Assembly (NCBI GenBank): GCA_022360695.1
Contig: JAKSCH010000050.1
Coordinates: forward strand, 1 to 37,527
Reading direction: 5' to 3'
Length of the DNA: 37,527 bases
DNA from: Gemmatimonadota bacterium
GTDB taxonomy: Bacteria; Gemmatimonadota; Gemmatimonadetes; Palauibacterales; Palauibacteraceae
Part shown: piece by piece, positions 1 through 8,721 of the stretch
How positions within the stretch are numbered: the stretch's first letter is position 1
Layout: each line of letters opens with the position of its first letter
Notes under the pieces: generated by a model
Told to the model about the DNA's origin: nothing
The model's database searches: none
The model's input: the letters and a program-made list of their open reading frames with translations, nothing else
Translations under genes and position numbers: made by a program

Positions 1-1
1 C

Positions 2-853
2 GAGCTCGGAGCGGGTCAGACCCCCGCCGCCCCCCTCGCGCCGGCCGCGGCGACCTCCGAGCTCGTGGAGGCCACCTCCGCGCTCGGGGAAGGGCCCTCG
101 GCGCTTCGATCGTGGACCGAATTGGCTCGTATGGTGCGCACCTACCGATACGGCGTGATGGAGGCCCACCTGTATCCGTTTCCATGGGGGGCCGCGAACG
201 CCGTCTATCACGTCGGTACCCTCGGGCTGGCCATCATCGGCTGGCTGATATGGCTCAGAACCAAGTGGCGTAGCTTCGCGTTGCTGTTCACCGGGGCGTA
301 CGCTTCGATGCTGCTGGTCGCCCCCGTTTGGGCCGGTCGCTACGTCTGGCTCGTCCACCCGGTGCTGGCCATGGGGTTGGTGTCGGGTCTGTCGTGGGCC
401 GTCGGGTTCTTGCGACCGGGCGTGTCGCCGGGTCGGCGCGCGTTCGTCGGCGGTCTCTTGATCTCGGGACTCGTGGCGGGGGCGACCTGGAGCGCGGCCG
501 CACGGAGCCTCGCGGCCCGTCCACCCGACGCGGATGCATGGCGATCGATCGGCTCCGCGTTGCAGAGCGAAGACCCGCGGGCGCGCGTCGCGTCGAACCG
601 GCCGCGCAAGCTGACGTGGTACTCCGGCGTGCCGGCGATGGGGGTCGTTCCGAGACGACCGGGGGTCTGGCTCGCCGAGATGGAGCGACTCGGCGTGTCC
701 CACGTGGTGATCGACACGTCGGTCGCGGATCGCTGGCTACCGGGCATTCGCGACAGCCTGGCGACCTATCCGGAGTACTTCCCTCGGCTGCGCAGCATCG
801 ACGTGCTCGTGGTGCACGGGGTCAGACAGCCCGAGGGGTCGCCTACGCCGTGA
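2..853 (+). CDS. C-terminal part of a multi-TM membrane protein, possibly a GT-C/dolichyl-phosphate-mannose type glycosyltransferase (5' truncated by window edge)
   Basis: Frame is open to the window start (track ORF begins at an internal GTG at 65); several hydrophobic TM segments followed by a soluble C-terminal domain; TGA at 851-853. Confidence 0.6.
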   Translation, partial: ELGAGQTPAAPLAPAAATSELVEATSALGEGPSALRSWTELARMVRTYRYGVMEAHLYPFPWGAANAVYHVGTLGLAIIGWLIWLRTKWRSFALLFTGAYASMLLVAPVWAGRYVWLVHPVLAMGLVSGLSWAVGFLRPGVSPGRRAFVGGLLISGLVAGATWSAAARSLAARPPDADAWRSIGSALQSEDPRARVASNRPRKLTWYSGVPAMGVVPRRPGVWLAEMERLGVSHVVIDTSVADRWLPGIRDSLATYPEYFPRLRSIDVLVVHGVRQPEGSPTP

Positions 854-957
854 ATCGCGCCGGGCACCGCGCTCGCGTCGATCGCGACGAAACACGTTGA
901 TCCCCGCTTGATCGCCTCCGGTACGCTGGACCGTCGGTTCAGCGAGGGAGGTGGGCG

Positions 958-1614
958 TTGTGGGACCTGAACCAAGCGGAGCGAAAGGCGCTTCGGAGCG
1001 CGGTGTGTCTGATCGGCCTCGGGCTGATCGGTCGCACCGCGCTCGTACCCTCCCCCGGCGTCGTCGGGTCGGATCGGCCGGGCGGTGCCCGGGCGACGCT
1101 GGTCGAGACGTCCGCCGCGGTTCAAGAGGCGCTCGAGCTCGAGCAGCGAGCGCAAACGCCGCTCGAGGATGGCGAGCTTCTCGACCCCAACTCGGCAACC
1201 GAGGCGGACCTACGGCGGCTGCCCGGCGTCGGGCCGGGGCTCGCGGCCGCGATCGTGCGCGAGCGCGCCCGGGCGTTATTCGTCGACCCGAAGGACCTGG
1301 AGCGTGTGCCCGGGATCGGTCGAGTCACGGCCGAGCGCCTCACCCCCCACCTGGCGTTTCGAGCTCGGCGGGCGTCGTCGTCGATCGCGGTGGGGGGCTG
1401 CGGCTCGGGCCACGAGCGAGTGGACATCAACGCCGCTCCGCGCTCCGAGCTGGAGCAGCTCCCCGGCATCGGACCGGTCCTCGCGGATCGCGTCATCGAG
1501 CACCGGGGGCGGGTCGGACCCTTCAGGACCCCGAGCGAGTTGTTGGCCGTGCGCGGGATCGGTCCTTCCGTGCTCGAGCGGTTGGCCGGTCACGTATGTG
1601 CGGAAAACCCATGA
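958..1614 (+). CDS. ComEA-like protein with two helix-hairpin-helix domains
   Basis: Two HhH modules: LDPNSATEADLRRLPGVGPGLAAAIVRERA and VDINAAPRSELEQLPGIGPVLADRVIEHRG; TTG start; N-terminal hydrophobic segment. Confidence 0.8.
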   Translation: MWDLNQAERKALRSAVCLIGLGLIGRTALVPSPGVVGSDRPGGARATLVETSAAVQEALELEQRAQTPLEDGELLDPNSATEADLRRLPGVGPGLAAAIVRERARALFVDPKDLERVPGIGRVTAERLTPHLAFRARRASSSIAVGGCGSGHERVDINAAPRSELEQLPGIGPVLADRVIEHRGRVGPFRTPSELLAVRGIGPSVLERLAGHVCAENP

Positions 1615-1720
1615 GTTACGGGGCCTGCGAGAGGCATGCTTCTTGACTCCCCCGGCGTCGGCGTGGGGCCGGTGTCGCGGCCCCAGGGCAGAACCGCGAC
1701 CTGTGCCCAGGTGGGCTCAC

Positions 1721-3481
1721 ATGACCGTCGACCCACAGATGCTCGAGCAAGCCGAGATCGCGTTCGACGCGGCGGGGTTGACCGTCGGAGAGCGCAAGAT
1801 CATCCAGCGCTTGCTCTCCGACGGGCTGATCACGACGGCCGATCTCGACAAGGCGCGAGGCGAACAGCGCAATTCGGGGATGCGTATCGGCTATTGCCTC
1901 GTGTCGCTGGGCATCGTCCCCGAGAACGACTATACGCGCGTGGCCGGTCATGCGTACGGCGTCCCCGCTATCGACCTGTCACAAGTGACGTTGGAGGAAA
2001 AGGTCCTTTCGCTGATCCCGGCGGATTTTGCAAGCAAGCACCTCGTTTTGCCGCTTCGCCGTATGGGCCGGACGCTCACCGTCGCCATGGCGGAACCGAC
2101 CGACCTCAACGTCGTCGATGATCTGAAGTTCATCACCCGGTTCGACATCGAGCCGGTCGTGGCCGGCGAATACACGCTTCGTCAGTCGATCGACAAGAAC
2201 TACGAGGTCGCGCACGGGAAGCTCGGCGAGCTGCTGAGCGAGCTCGAGGAACAGGACGTCGAGCTCGTCGAGGAGGCCGATACCGACGCGGCGGAGGAAG
2301 TCGCGCTGCGAGAGGTCGAGGACGAGCCCGTCGTGAAGCTCATCAACGGGATCCTCGGCGACGCGGTGCGGCGAGGCGCCTCCGACATCCACGTCGAGCC
2401 CTACGAGCGCGAGCTGCGCGTGCGGTACCGGATCGACGGCGCGCTCCAGGAGATCATGCAGCCGCCGCCCCGCATGCGGGCCGCGCTCACTTCGCGGCTG
2501 AAGATCCTAGCCGATTTGAACATCGCGGAACGGCGCGTCCCGCAGGACGGCCGGATCAAGATGAAGATCGGGAAGAAAGTCATCGACTTCCGCGTCTCCA
2601 CGCTTCCGACGCTGTTCGGGGAGAAGATCGTGCTTCGGATCCTCGACAAGGGGAACCTGGCGTTCGATCTCGAGACCTTCGGGATGGAGCCTAGCGCGGA
2701 GCAGTCGTTTCTCGACGCGATCGCCAATCCGTACGGGATGGTGCTCGTCACGGGACCGACCGGGTCGGGGAAAACGACGACCCTCTACAGCGCACTCAGC
2801 CGGATCAACACGGACGAGGTCAACATCATGACCGCCGAGGATCCGGTCGAGTACAACCTGCGCGGGATCAACCAGGTCCAGGTGCGGAACGAGATCGGCT
2901 TGACGTTCGCGTCGGCGCTGAAGGCGTTCCTGCGGCAGGATCCGAACGTCGTGATGGTCGGTGAGATTCGCGACCTTGAAACCGGCGGTATCGCGGTCAA
3001 GGCCGCGCTTACCGGTCATTTGGTGCTTTCGACGCTCCACACGAACGACGCCGCGTCGACGATCACTCGCATGGTCGACATGGGGATCGAGCCGTTCAAC
3101 GTGTCGGCCGCCGTCAACCTCATCACGGCGCAGCGACTCGTCAGGAGGATCTGCACCAACTGCAAGGTGGAAACGAGCTATCTGCCCGAGGTCCTGCGAT
3201 CGGCCGGGATCAAAGGGTCCGAGGTCGACGACTACGTCTTCTATCGGGGCGAGGGTTGTGACTCGTGCGGAGGCTCGGGCTACGCCGGTCGACAGGGGCT
3301 CTACGAGGTGCTGGCCATGTCGCCCGCGATCCGGCGCATGGTGCTCACGGGCGAGTCCACGGCCGACATCAAGGCCCAGGCCGTCGAGGAAGGTCTGATC
3401 ACGCTCCGCGCCGACGGCCTGCTCAAGGTGAAGCGTGGCATCACGACGCTCGACGAAGTGATCAAGGAGACGGCGGCCTAA
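1721..3481 (+). CDS. pilB: Type IV pilus assembly ATPase PilB (GspE/PilB family, MshEN-like N-terminal domain)
   Basis: Walker A GPTGSGKTTTLYSAL, Asp/His boxes, tetra-cysteine CTNC...CDSCGG; ATG at 1721 (MTVDPQMLEQ) in the frame of the longer track ORF 1085-3481. Confidence 0.93.
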   Translation: MTVDPQMLEQAEIAFDAAGLTVGERKIIQRLLSDGLITTADLDKARGEQRNSGMRIGYCLVSLGIVPENDYTRVAGHAYGVPAIDLSQVTLEEKVLSLIPADFASKHLVLPLRRMGRTLTVAMAEPTDLNVVDDLKFITRFDIEPVVAGEYTLRQSIDKNYEVAHGKLGELLSELEEQDVELVEEADTDAAEEVALREVEDEPVVKLINGILGDAVRRGASDIHVEPYERELRVRYRIDGALQEIMQPPPRMRAALTSRLKILADLNIAERRVPQDGRIKMKIGKKVIDFRVSTLPTLFGEKIVLRILDKGNLAFDLETFGMEPSAEQSFLDAIANPYGMVLVTGPTGSGKTTTLYSALSRINTDEVNIMTAEDPVEYNLRGINQVQVRNEIGLTFASALKAFLRQDPNVVMVGEIRDLETGGIAVKAALTGHLVLSTLHTNDAASTITRMVDMGIEPFNVSAAVNLITAQRLVRRICTNCKVETSYLPEVLRSAGIKGSEVDDYVFYRGEGCDSCGGSGYAGRQGLYEVLAMSPAIRRMVLTGESTADIKAQAVEEGLITLRADGLLKVKRGITTLDEVIKETAA

Positions 3482-3535
3482 GCCGTCCACGAGAAAAGCG
3501 TCGGCCGATCGCGCCACGCCCCACAGAGAGGATCG

Positions 3536-4636
3536 ATGGAGACACCCAACACGACCACGGTCAGCCTTCGAGCGCTTCTCGACGAGATGATCAAGCGAGG
3601 CGCGTCGGATCTCCATCTGACTGTGGGCGAGCGACCGAAATTCCGCGTCGACGGTCAGCTGACCGACGCTTCGGTCGATGCGATTCTGCGGCCCAAGGAT
3701 ACCATGGCGCTCGGCTACTCCGTGCTGACAGAACAGCAAAAGAAGCGCTTCGAGCAGGAAGACGAGCTCGACTTCAGCTTCTCGATCGAAAACGTATCTC
3801 GATTCCGTGCGAACCTGTTCAAGCAACGGGGCAGCATCGGCTGCGCGATCCGTCAGATTCCGTTCGAGATCAAGAGCTTCCATGAGCTCGGCGTGCCGCC
3901 GATCATCGCAAAGCTCGCCGAGAAGCCCCGAGGCCTCGTCCTCGTGACCGGACCGACCGGCTCCGGTAAGTCGACGACCCTTGCCGCAATGGTCGACAAG
4001 ATCAACACCGAGCGGCAAGGGCACATCATGACGATCGAAGATCCGATCGAGTTCGTGCACTTCCACAAGGGCTGCGTGGTGAACCAGCGCGAGGTCGGGT
4101 CCGACACGAGGAGCTTCCCGACCGCGCTCAAGTACGTGCTTCGACAAGATCCGGATGTGATCCTCATCGGTGAGATGCGTGACCTGGAAACGATTCAGGC
4201 TGCCCTGACGATCGCGGAAACCGGTCACTTGGCGTTCGCGACGCTGCACACGAACTCCGCGGCCGAGTCGATCAACCGTGTGATCGACGTGTTTCCAGCT
4301 CATCAACAAGAGCAGGTGCGGGCGCAACTGGCGTTCGTGCTCGAGGGCGTGGTCACGCAAACGCTCCTTCCAAAAGCGAGCGGCAAGGGTCGCGTGGTGG
4401 CGACGGAGATTCTGGTCGCAACGCCCGCGATCCGCGCGCTGATCCGCGAGGAGAAGGTTCACCAGATCTACTCCGCGATGCAGGCCGGCAAGAAGTTCGG
4501 TATGCAGACGCTGAACGACTCGCTCTATCAGCTCTACGTGCAGCGTCAGGTCGCGCTCGAGGAGTGCCTGCGCGTGTCCTCGGATCCGACCGAGTTCAAA
4601 CGGATGGTCGGGGCGCCGGTGCAGGCGGCCGGCTGA
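3536..4636 (+). CDS. pilT: Type IV pilus retraction ATPase PilT
   Basis: Walker A GPTGSGKSTTLAAM, PilT AIRNLIRE-like motif AIRALIREEKVHQIYSAMQ, immediately downstream of pilB. Confidence 0.95.
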   Translation: METPNTTTVSLRALLDEMIKRGASDLHLTVGERPKFRVDGQLTDASVDAILRPKDTMALGYSVLTEQQKKRFEQEDELDFSFSIENVSRFRANLFKQRGSIGCAIRQIPFEIKSFHELGVPPIIAKLAEKPRGLVLVTGPTGSGKSTTLAAMVDKINTERQGHIMTIEDPIEFVHFHKGCVVNQREVGSDTRSFPTALKYVLRQDPDVILIGEMRDLETIQAALTIAETGHLAFATLHTNSAAESINRVIDVFPAHQQEQVRAQLAFVLEGVVTQTLLPKASGKGRVVATEILVATPAIRALIREEKVHQIYSAMQAGKKFGMQTLNDSLYQLYVQRQVALEECLRVSSDPTEFKRMVGAPVQAAG

Positions 4637-4876
4637 ACCGACCGGGGGAGAGCGCGGCATCCGGGGCGTCCGGTCGAGTCACCGGACACGGCCGATCGCG
4701 GACGACATCGCGTTTCGCGACCGAGGGACCGGCTTCGCACAAGCGGAGTGCCGCGGCGCGAGAGCCCGGCAAACGCATGCTCGACCGTCGTTTGCGGCGC
4801 GGCGCGTCGATAGGGGAGCCTGGGCACCGGGCTTGCAAGCGAGGTGCGTGACTTCGCGGTAGCGGAGACGAGTGCT

Positions 4877-4935
4877 AAGACCGGCCGCCGGCGGTCGACT
4901 GGGTGGATGACGTGTGGGGGCTGGCGGCCGGTCTT
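4877..4935 (+). other. Long perfect inverted repeat in the pilC leader (13-bp arms, 33-nt loop)
   Basis: AAGACCGGCCGCC (4877-4889) and GGCGGCCGGTCTT (4923-4935), followed by TTCTCATC, about 35 nt before the pilC start. Confidence 0.7.
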
Positions 4936-4970
4936 TCTCATCCTGATCAGGAAGAACGGGGAGAACTTCG

Positions 4971-6170
4971 ATGCCCGTCTGGACGTACAGCGCTCGAAGC
5001 GTTGCCGGCGATATTCGCCGGGCCGAGGTCGACCTACCCTCGAAGGACCACGTAATCGCGTATCTGCGTAAGCAGAAGCTGATCCCGGTCTCGGTACGCG
5101 AAAAACCCAAAGAGATCTCGTTCGGACAGCGCAAAAAGGTCAAGTCACGCGACATCGTGATCTTTACGCGCCAGTTCTCGACGATGATCAACGCCGGTCT
5201 ACCGCTCGTACAGGCGTTGGACATCTTGGCGAGGCAGACCGACAACGAAGTTCTGAAGAAGGCGATTCAGGAGACGCTGTACGATGTCGAGGCGGGGAAT
5301 ACACTCGCCGACGCGCTGCGGCAGCACCCGAAGATCTTTTCGAATCTCTACGTGAATATGGTGGCGGCCGGTGAATCCGGCGGTCTCCTCGACACGATTC
5401 TGCTTCGCCTGGCGACCTTCCTCGAGAAGAGCGAACAGCTCCAACGGAAGGTGAAAGGGGCGATGATCTACCCCGGCGTCGTGCTCAGCGTCGCCGTGAT
5501 GGCCATCGCGATCTTGCTGCTGTTCGTCATCCCGACCTTCGAGTCGGTGTTCTCTAGCTTCGGTCAGGTTCTGCCGCTGCCCACGCGGATGGTGATCGCG
5601 CTGTCGAACATCCTCCAGTCGTACTGGTGGGTGATCCTCGGATCGATGGGCATCGGGTTCTTCATCTTCCGTCGTTGGGTCGCGACCGAGACGGGGCGGT
5701 TGCAATTCGACCGATTGCTGCTGCGCATCCCCGTGCTCGGCTCCTTGGTGCGGAAAGCGGCTGTTTCGCGCTTTACGCGGACGTTGGGCACCATGCTCTC
5801 CTCGGGCGTCACGATCCTGGACGGACTCGAGATCACGGCTCGGACGTCGGGCAACCGGGTGATCCACGACGCGGTGATGGAGAGCCGTTCCGCGATCGCC
5901 GGCGGTAAGTCGATCGCCGAGCCGCTCAAGGAGAGTGAAGTGTTCCCGCCGATGGTCACGCAGATGATCCACGTCGGTGAGGAGACCGGTGACCTCGATG
6001 GGATGCTGGCGAAGATCGCCGACTTCTACGACGACGAGGTCGACGTGGCCGTCGAGAACCTGCTCAAGGTGCTCGAGCCGGCGTTGATCGTGATCCTGGG
6101 AACCGTCGTCGGTGGGATGATCGTAGCCATGTATCTTCCGATCTTCAGCCTCGTCAACGCGATCCAGTAG
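4971..6170 (+). CDS. pilC: Type IV pilus inner-membrane platform protein PilC (GspF family)
   Basis: FTRQFSTMINAGLPLVQALDILARQTDN and the duplicated GspF domain, three TM segments, follows pilB-pilT. Confidence 0.95.
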   Translation: MPVWTYSARSVAGDIRRAEVDLPSKDHVIAYLRKQKLIPVSVREKPKEISFGQRKKVKSRDIVIFTRQFSTMINAGLPLVQALDILARQTDNEVLKKAIQETLYDVEAGNTLADALRQHPKIFSNLYVNMVAAGESGGLLDTILLRLATFLEKSEQLQRKVKGAMIYPGVVLSVAVMAIAILLLFVIPTFESVFSSFGQVLPLPTRMVIALSNILQSYWWVILGSMGIGFFIFRRWVATETGRLQFDRLLLRIPVLGSLVRKAAVSRFTRTLGTMLSSGVTILDGLEITARTSGNRVIHDAVMESRSAIAGGKSIAEPLKESEVFPPMVTQMIHVGEETGDLDGMLAKIADFYDDEVDVAVENLLKVLEPALIVILGTVVGGMIVAMYLPIFSLVNAIQ

Positions 6171-6218
6171 CGTTCGCCGTCTCGGGCGAGCGACCACGCA
6201 CGAGGGCGGTTCGTGGAG

Positions 6219-6405
6219 CGGGTCGCGCCGTCCCGGTCGTCTCGATCGACCGGCCCGGCCTGGCGAGGTGGCCGGCGCAAGGGGGGCGTGCGGTCGATCC
6301 GTCGTCTCTCCTCCTCGAAGTAGGGCTGCCACTCCTTCGTCGTCGCTCCTAGGCCGAACCGCACGAGACCCTGCGCGCGATCCGCCGGGGTTCTTCCGCA
6401 GCCTG
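6219..6405. repeat. Degenerate copy of a palindromic intergenic repeat (related to 26838-27136)
   Basis: Segment from 6296 (GATCCGTCGTC.CTCCTCCTCG..GTAG.GCTGC..) aligns by eye with the right half of the 26838-27136 element from 27026; internal IR CGTGCGGT (6287-6294)/ACCGCACG (6358-6365). Confidence 0.55.
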
Positions 6406-6687
6406 CTGCGGTCTGCAACGTGTGCAAGAGCCTGAAGCGCTTTGCACCGAGCGGGAAGCGGACGGACCTCGCGCGTCCCGGTCTCCGGAGTCGTAAGAGG
6501 TTGGCTCAGATCGCATTGAGCACGGCGCGCCGGAGCGATCGACGGGGGCTCGATAGTTGCGAATTCGACATCGTTCGATCGGCCGAATCACCAGACCCGA
6601 TCGACCGATTCGAAAGATGGCGGGGACGATCCCGGAGGATCGGGAGATCCGAGCACGGAGGCGCCGGCGCGCGTGAGGGATTCCGAG

Positions 6688-7323
6688 ATGAGACGAACGG
6701 ACGGACGGACGTTACACGTCCGCTCCACGATGGGAGAGCGACGCGAGGCGGGCTTCACGCTCGTCGAGATGCTCATCGTGATGACGTTGGTGGGCACTGC
6801 GGTCGGCTTCAGCATCGAAGGCTTTCGGAACTTCCGCGAGCAGCAGCGCGCCAAGTCCAGCACCGTCGAGCTCGTGACCGTGCTGAACATGGCCAAGTCG
6901 AGGGCCGTCTCGATGAACGAGATGATCATCGTCGACTTCGCGCCGGGCGCGCTCAGTCCGACCGTCGACGCGTTCTATGAGGTCTATCTCGACATCAACG
7001 ACAACTTCACGCGCGACAGCGGCGAAGTCATCGCGGCGAATCTCGCGAACGCGACGTCAAACGGCAGCATCGTCGGCTACCAATTGGGTGCCGAGATGCT
7101 CTTCGGACAGCCGAGCGGAACCTCGAGCGGACCGCTCGGCATCCCGACGACCGTCGACGGCGTCACCTTCACGAACAACGAGATCGCTTTCTTCCCCGAC
7201 GGCACTGCGTTCGAGGCCGGACTTCTGACCTTCATGGATCCCGAAGAGCGCACGTACGGCGTAACCGTCACCGCCGGTGGGGCCATCCGAATGTACCGAT
7301 GGACCGGCTCCGTATGGCAATGA
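6688..7323 (+). CDS. FimT/GspH-like minor pilin
   Basis: Prepilin motif REAGFTLVEMLIVMTLVGTAVGF; ATG at 6688 in the track ORF starting 6673. Confidence 0.85.
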   Translation: MRRTDGRTLHVRSTMGERREAGFTLVEMLIVMTLVGTAVGFSIEGFRNFREQQRAKSSTVELVTVLNMAKSRAVSMNEMIIVDFAPGALSPTVDAFYEVYLDINDNFTRDSGEVIAANLANATSNGSIVGYQLGAEMLFGQPSGTSSGPLGIPTTVDGVTFTNNEIAFFPDGTAFEAGLLTFMDPEERTYGVTVTAGGAIRMYRWTGSVWQ

Positions 7324-7736
7324 ACACGAGTCCAACTATGGAACGGAACGCGAAGCGCGGAAGCGAAGGCTTCACGCTCATCGAGGTCGGTGTGGCGGTC
7401 GCCCTGTTTTCGATCGTGCTCGTAGCTGCGGGGGGTATGCTCTCGGCGATTTCGACCGGGAACGCCCACACGCAAGTCAAGACGACCGGCACGTTCCACA
7501 TGCAGCGCCAAGTGGAGCAGCTGTACGAGACGGACTACGACTCGCTTCCCATGGGGAGCGCGCAGGCGGACACCACATTGCCCAACAGCGTGGTCTTACG
7601 CGCGTCATGGGTCGTTTCCGAACCGGTGGTCGACAAGCTCAAGCAAGTGGATCTCACGGTTCGCAGCCTGCCGAAGTTCCCCGGTGGCTACGAACGGGCG
7701 GTACGCCTGTTCATCGTCAACCGGGACCCTCCTTGA
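7320..7736 (+). CDS. PilV-like minor pilin
   Basis: Prepilin motif GSEGFTLIEVGVAVALFSIVLVAAGGML; ATGA overlap with the previous CDS at 7320-7323. Confidence 0.8.
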   Translation: MNTSPTMERNAKRGSEGFTLIEVGVAVALFSIVLVAAGGMLSAISTGNAHTQVKTTGTFHMQRQVEQLYETDYDSLPMGSAQADTTLPNSVVLRASWVVSEPVVDKLKQVDLTVRSLPKFPGGYERAVRLFIVNRDPP

Positions 7737-7779
7737 TTTGGAAAGCGAAGCGGTACTGCGCATAGAGGCGGACAAGCGA

Positions 7780-8661
7780 ATGAACCACGCACGAGCGAAA
7801 CGAGCGCGGGGGTTCACCCTCGTCGAGATGTTGATCGCACTCGTGATGTTCTCCGTGATCGGGCTCGCGGCCACGAACTTCATGATGAAGCAGAGTCAGT
7901 TCATGGGGCGAACCTCGGAGGTCGCTTCGGCCCAGCAGGGTGTTCGAGCGGCGGCGGATCGGATCGCCACGGACGTACGGGTCGTTGGTCAGGGGCTGAA
8001 CTTCTACCAGATCCAGCTCCCGGACATGATCGTTCCGAACGACGGCACGGTGGGGGTCAACGTGCACCAGTCGAACGCGATCAGTCTGATCGGGATTCCC
8101 GACCCGACCGACCCGTCGAACCAGCTCGCCATGGCGTCCGGCGTCGTCGGAAACGGCGATGTGGGTGACACGCAGATCACGGTCGACAGCACCGCGAACC
8201 TCACCGGTCTCGCGATTGGCGAGCGCCTGATCCTCTACGACCCGAACAGCGGCAACAGCCAGGTCGTGGCGCTGACGGGGATCGTCGGGTTCGATCTCCA
8301 GTTCACGGGCGACACGCTGATCTATCAGTTCCCGGCGGGCGGAACGACGCCGGCGCGCGCGATCAAGCTCAACGAGGTGCGGTACCGGCAGCGAACGGTG
8401 GGCGGTACGCCGTTCCTGGAGCGAAAGGTCAACCGGGACGCTTGGCAACGGTTCATCGATGGCATCGTCACGCTCGACTTCAAGTATTACGACCCGACCG
8501 GGACCGAGATGACCAGCATCACGACCAAGACGCAGCGTCGAAACATCCACGAGGTTCGTGTCGAGGTCGAAGGCATCCAGCTACGGCTGGGCTCGGGCGG
8601 TGAGAACCGGGCGCATGTGAAGTACAGATCGAGTGCCGTACCCAGGAACATGATTCCGTAG
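7780..8661 (+). CDS. PilW-like minor pilin
   Basis: ARGFTLVEMLIALVMFSVIGLAATNFMMKQSQFM followed by the R-A-A-A-D-R-I-A-x-D-V-R pattern typical of PilW; ATG at 7780. Confidence 0.83.
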   Translation: MNHARAKRARGFTLVEMLIALVMFSVIGLAATNFMMKQSQFMGRTSEVASAQQGVRAAADRIATDVRVVGQGLNFYQIQLPDMIVPNDGTVGVNVHQSNAISLIGIPDPTDPSNQLAMASGVVGNGDVGDTQITVDSTANLTGLAIGERLILYDPNSGNSQVVALTGIVGFDLQFTGDTLIYQFPAGGTTPARAIKLNEVRYRQRTVGGTPFLERKVNRDAWQRFIDGIVTLDFKYYDPTGTEMTSITTKTQRRNIHEVRVEVEGIQLRLGSGGENRAHVKYRSSAVPRNMIP

Positions 8662-8721
8662 GCGCACGGACCGAAACGTGGGGAACGGTCGCTGTCGACC
8701 GAGGCCAGGAAGCTTGAGACT

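Noticed and set aside
1665-1684. GGGGCCG/CGGCCCC hairpin upstream of pilB as a terminator
   Set aside because: Only 7 bp with no U tract; expected by chance in DNA of this GC content.
2507-4660. 717-aa ORF on the minus strand
   Set aside because: Antisense to pilB and pilT, which have unambiguous motifs; codon-bias artefact.
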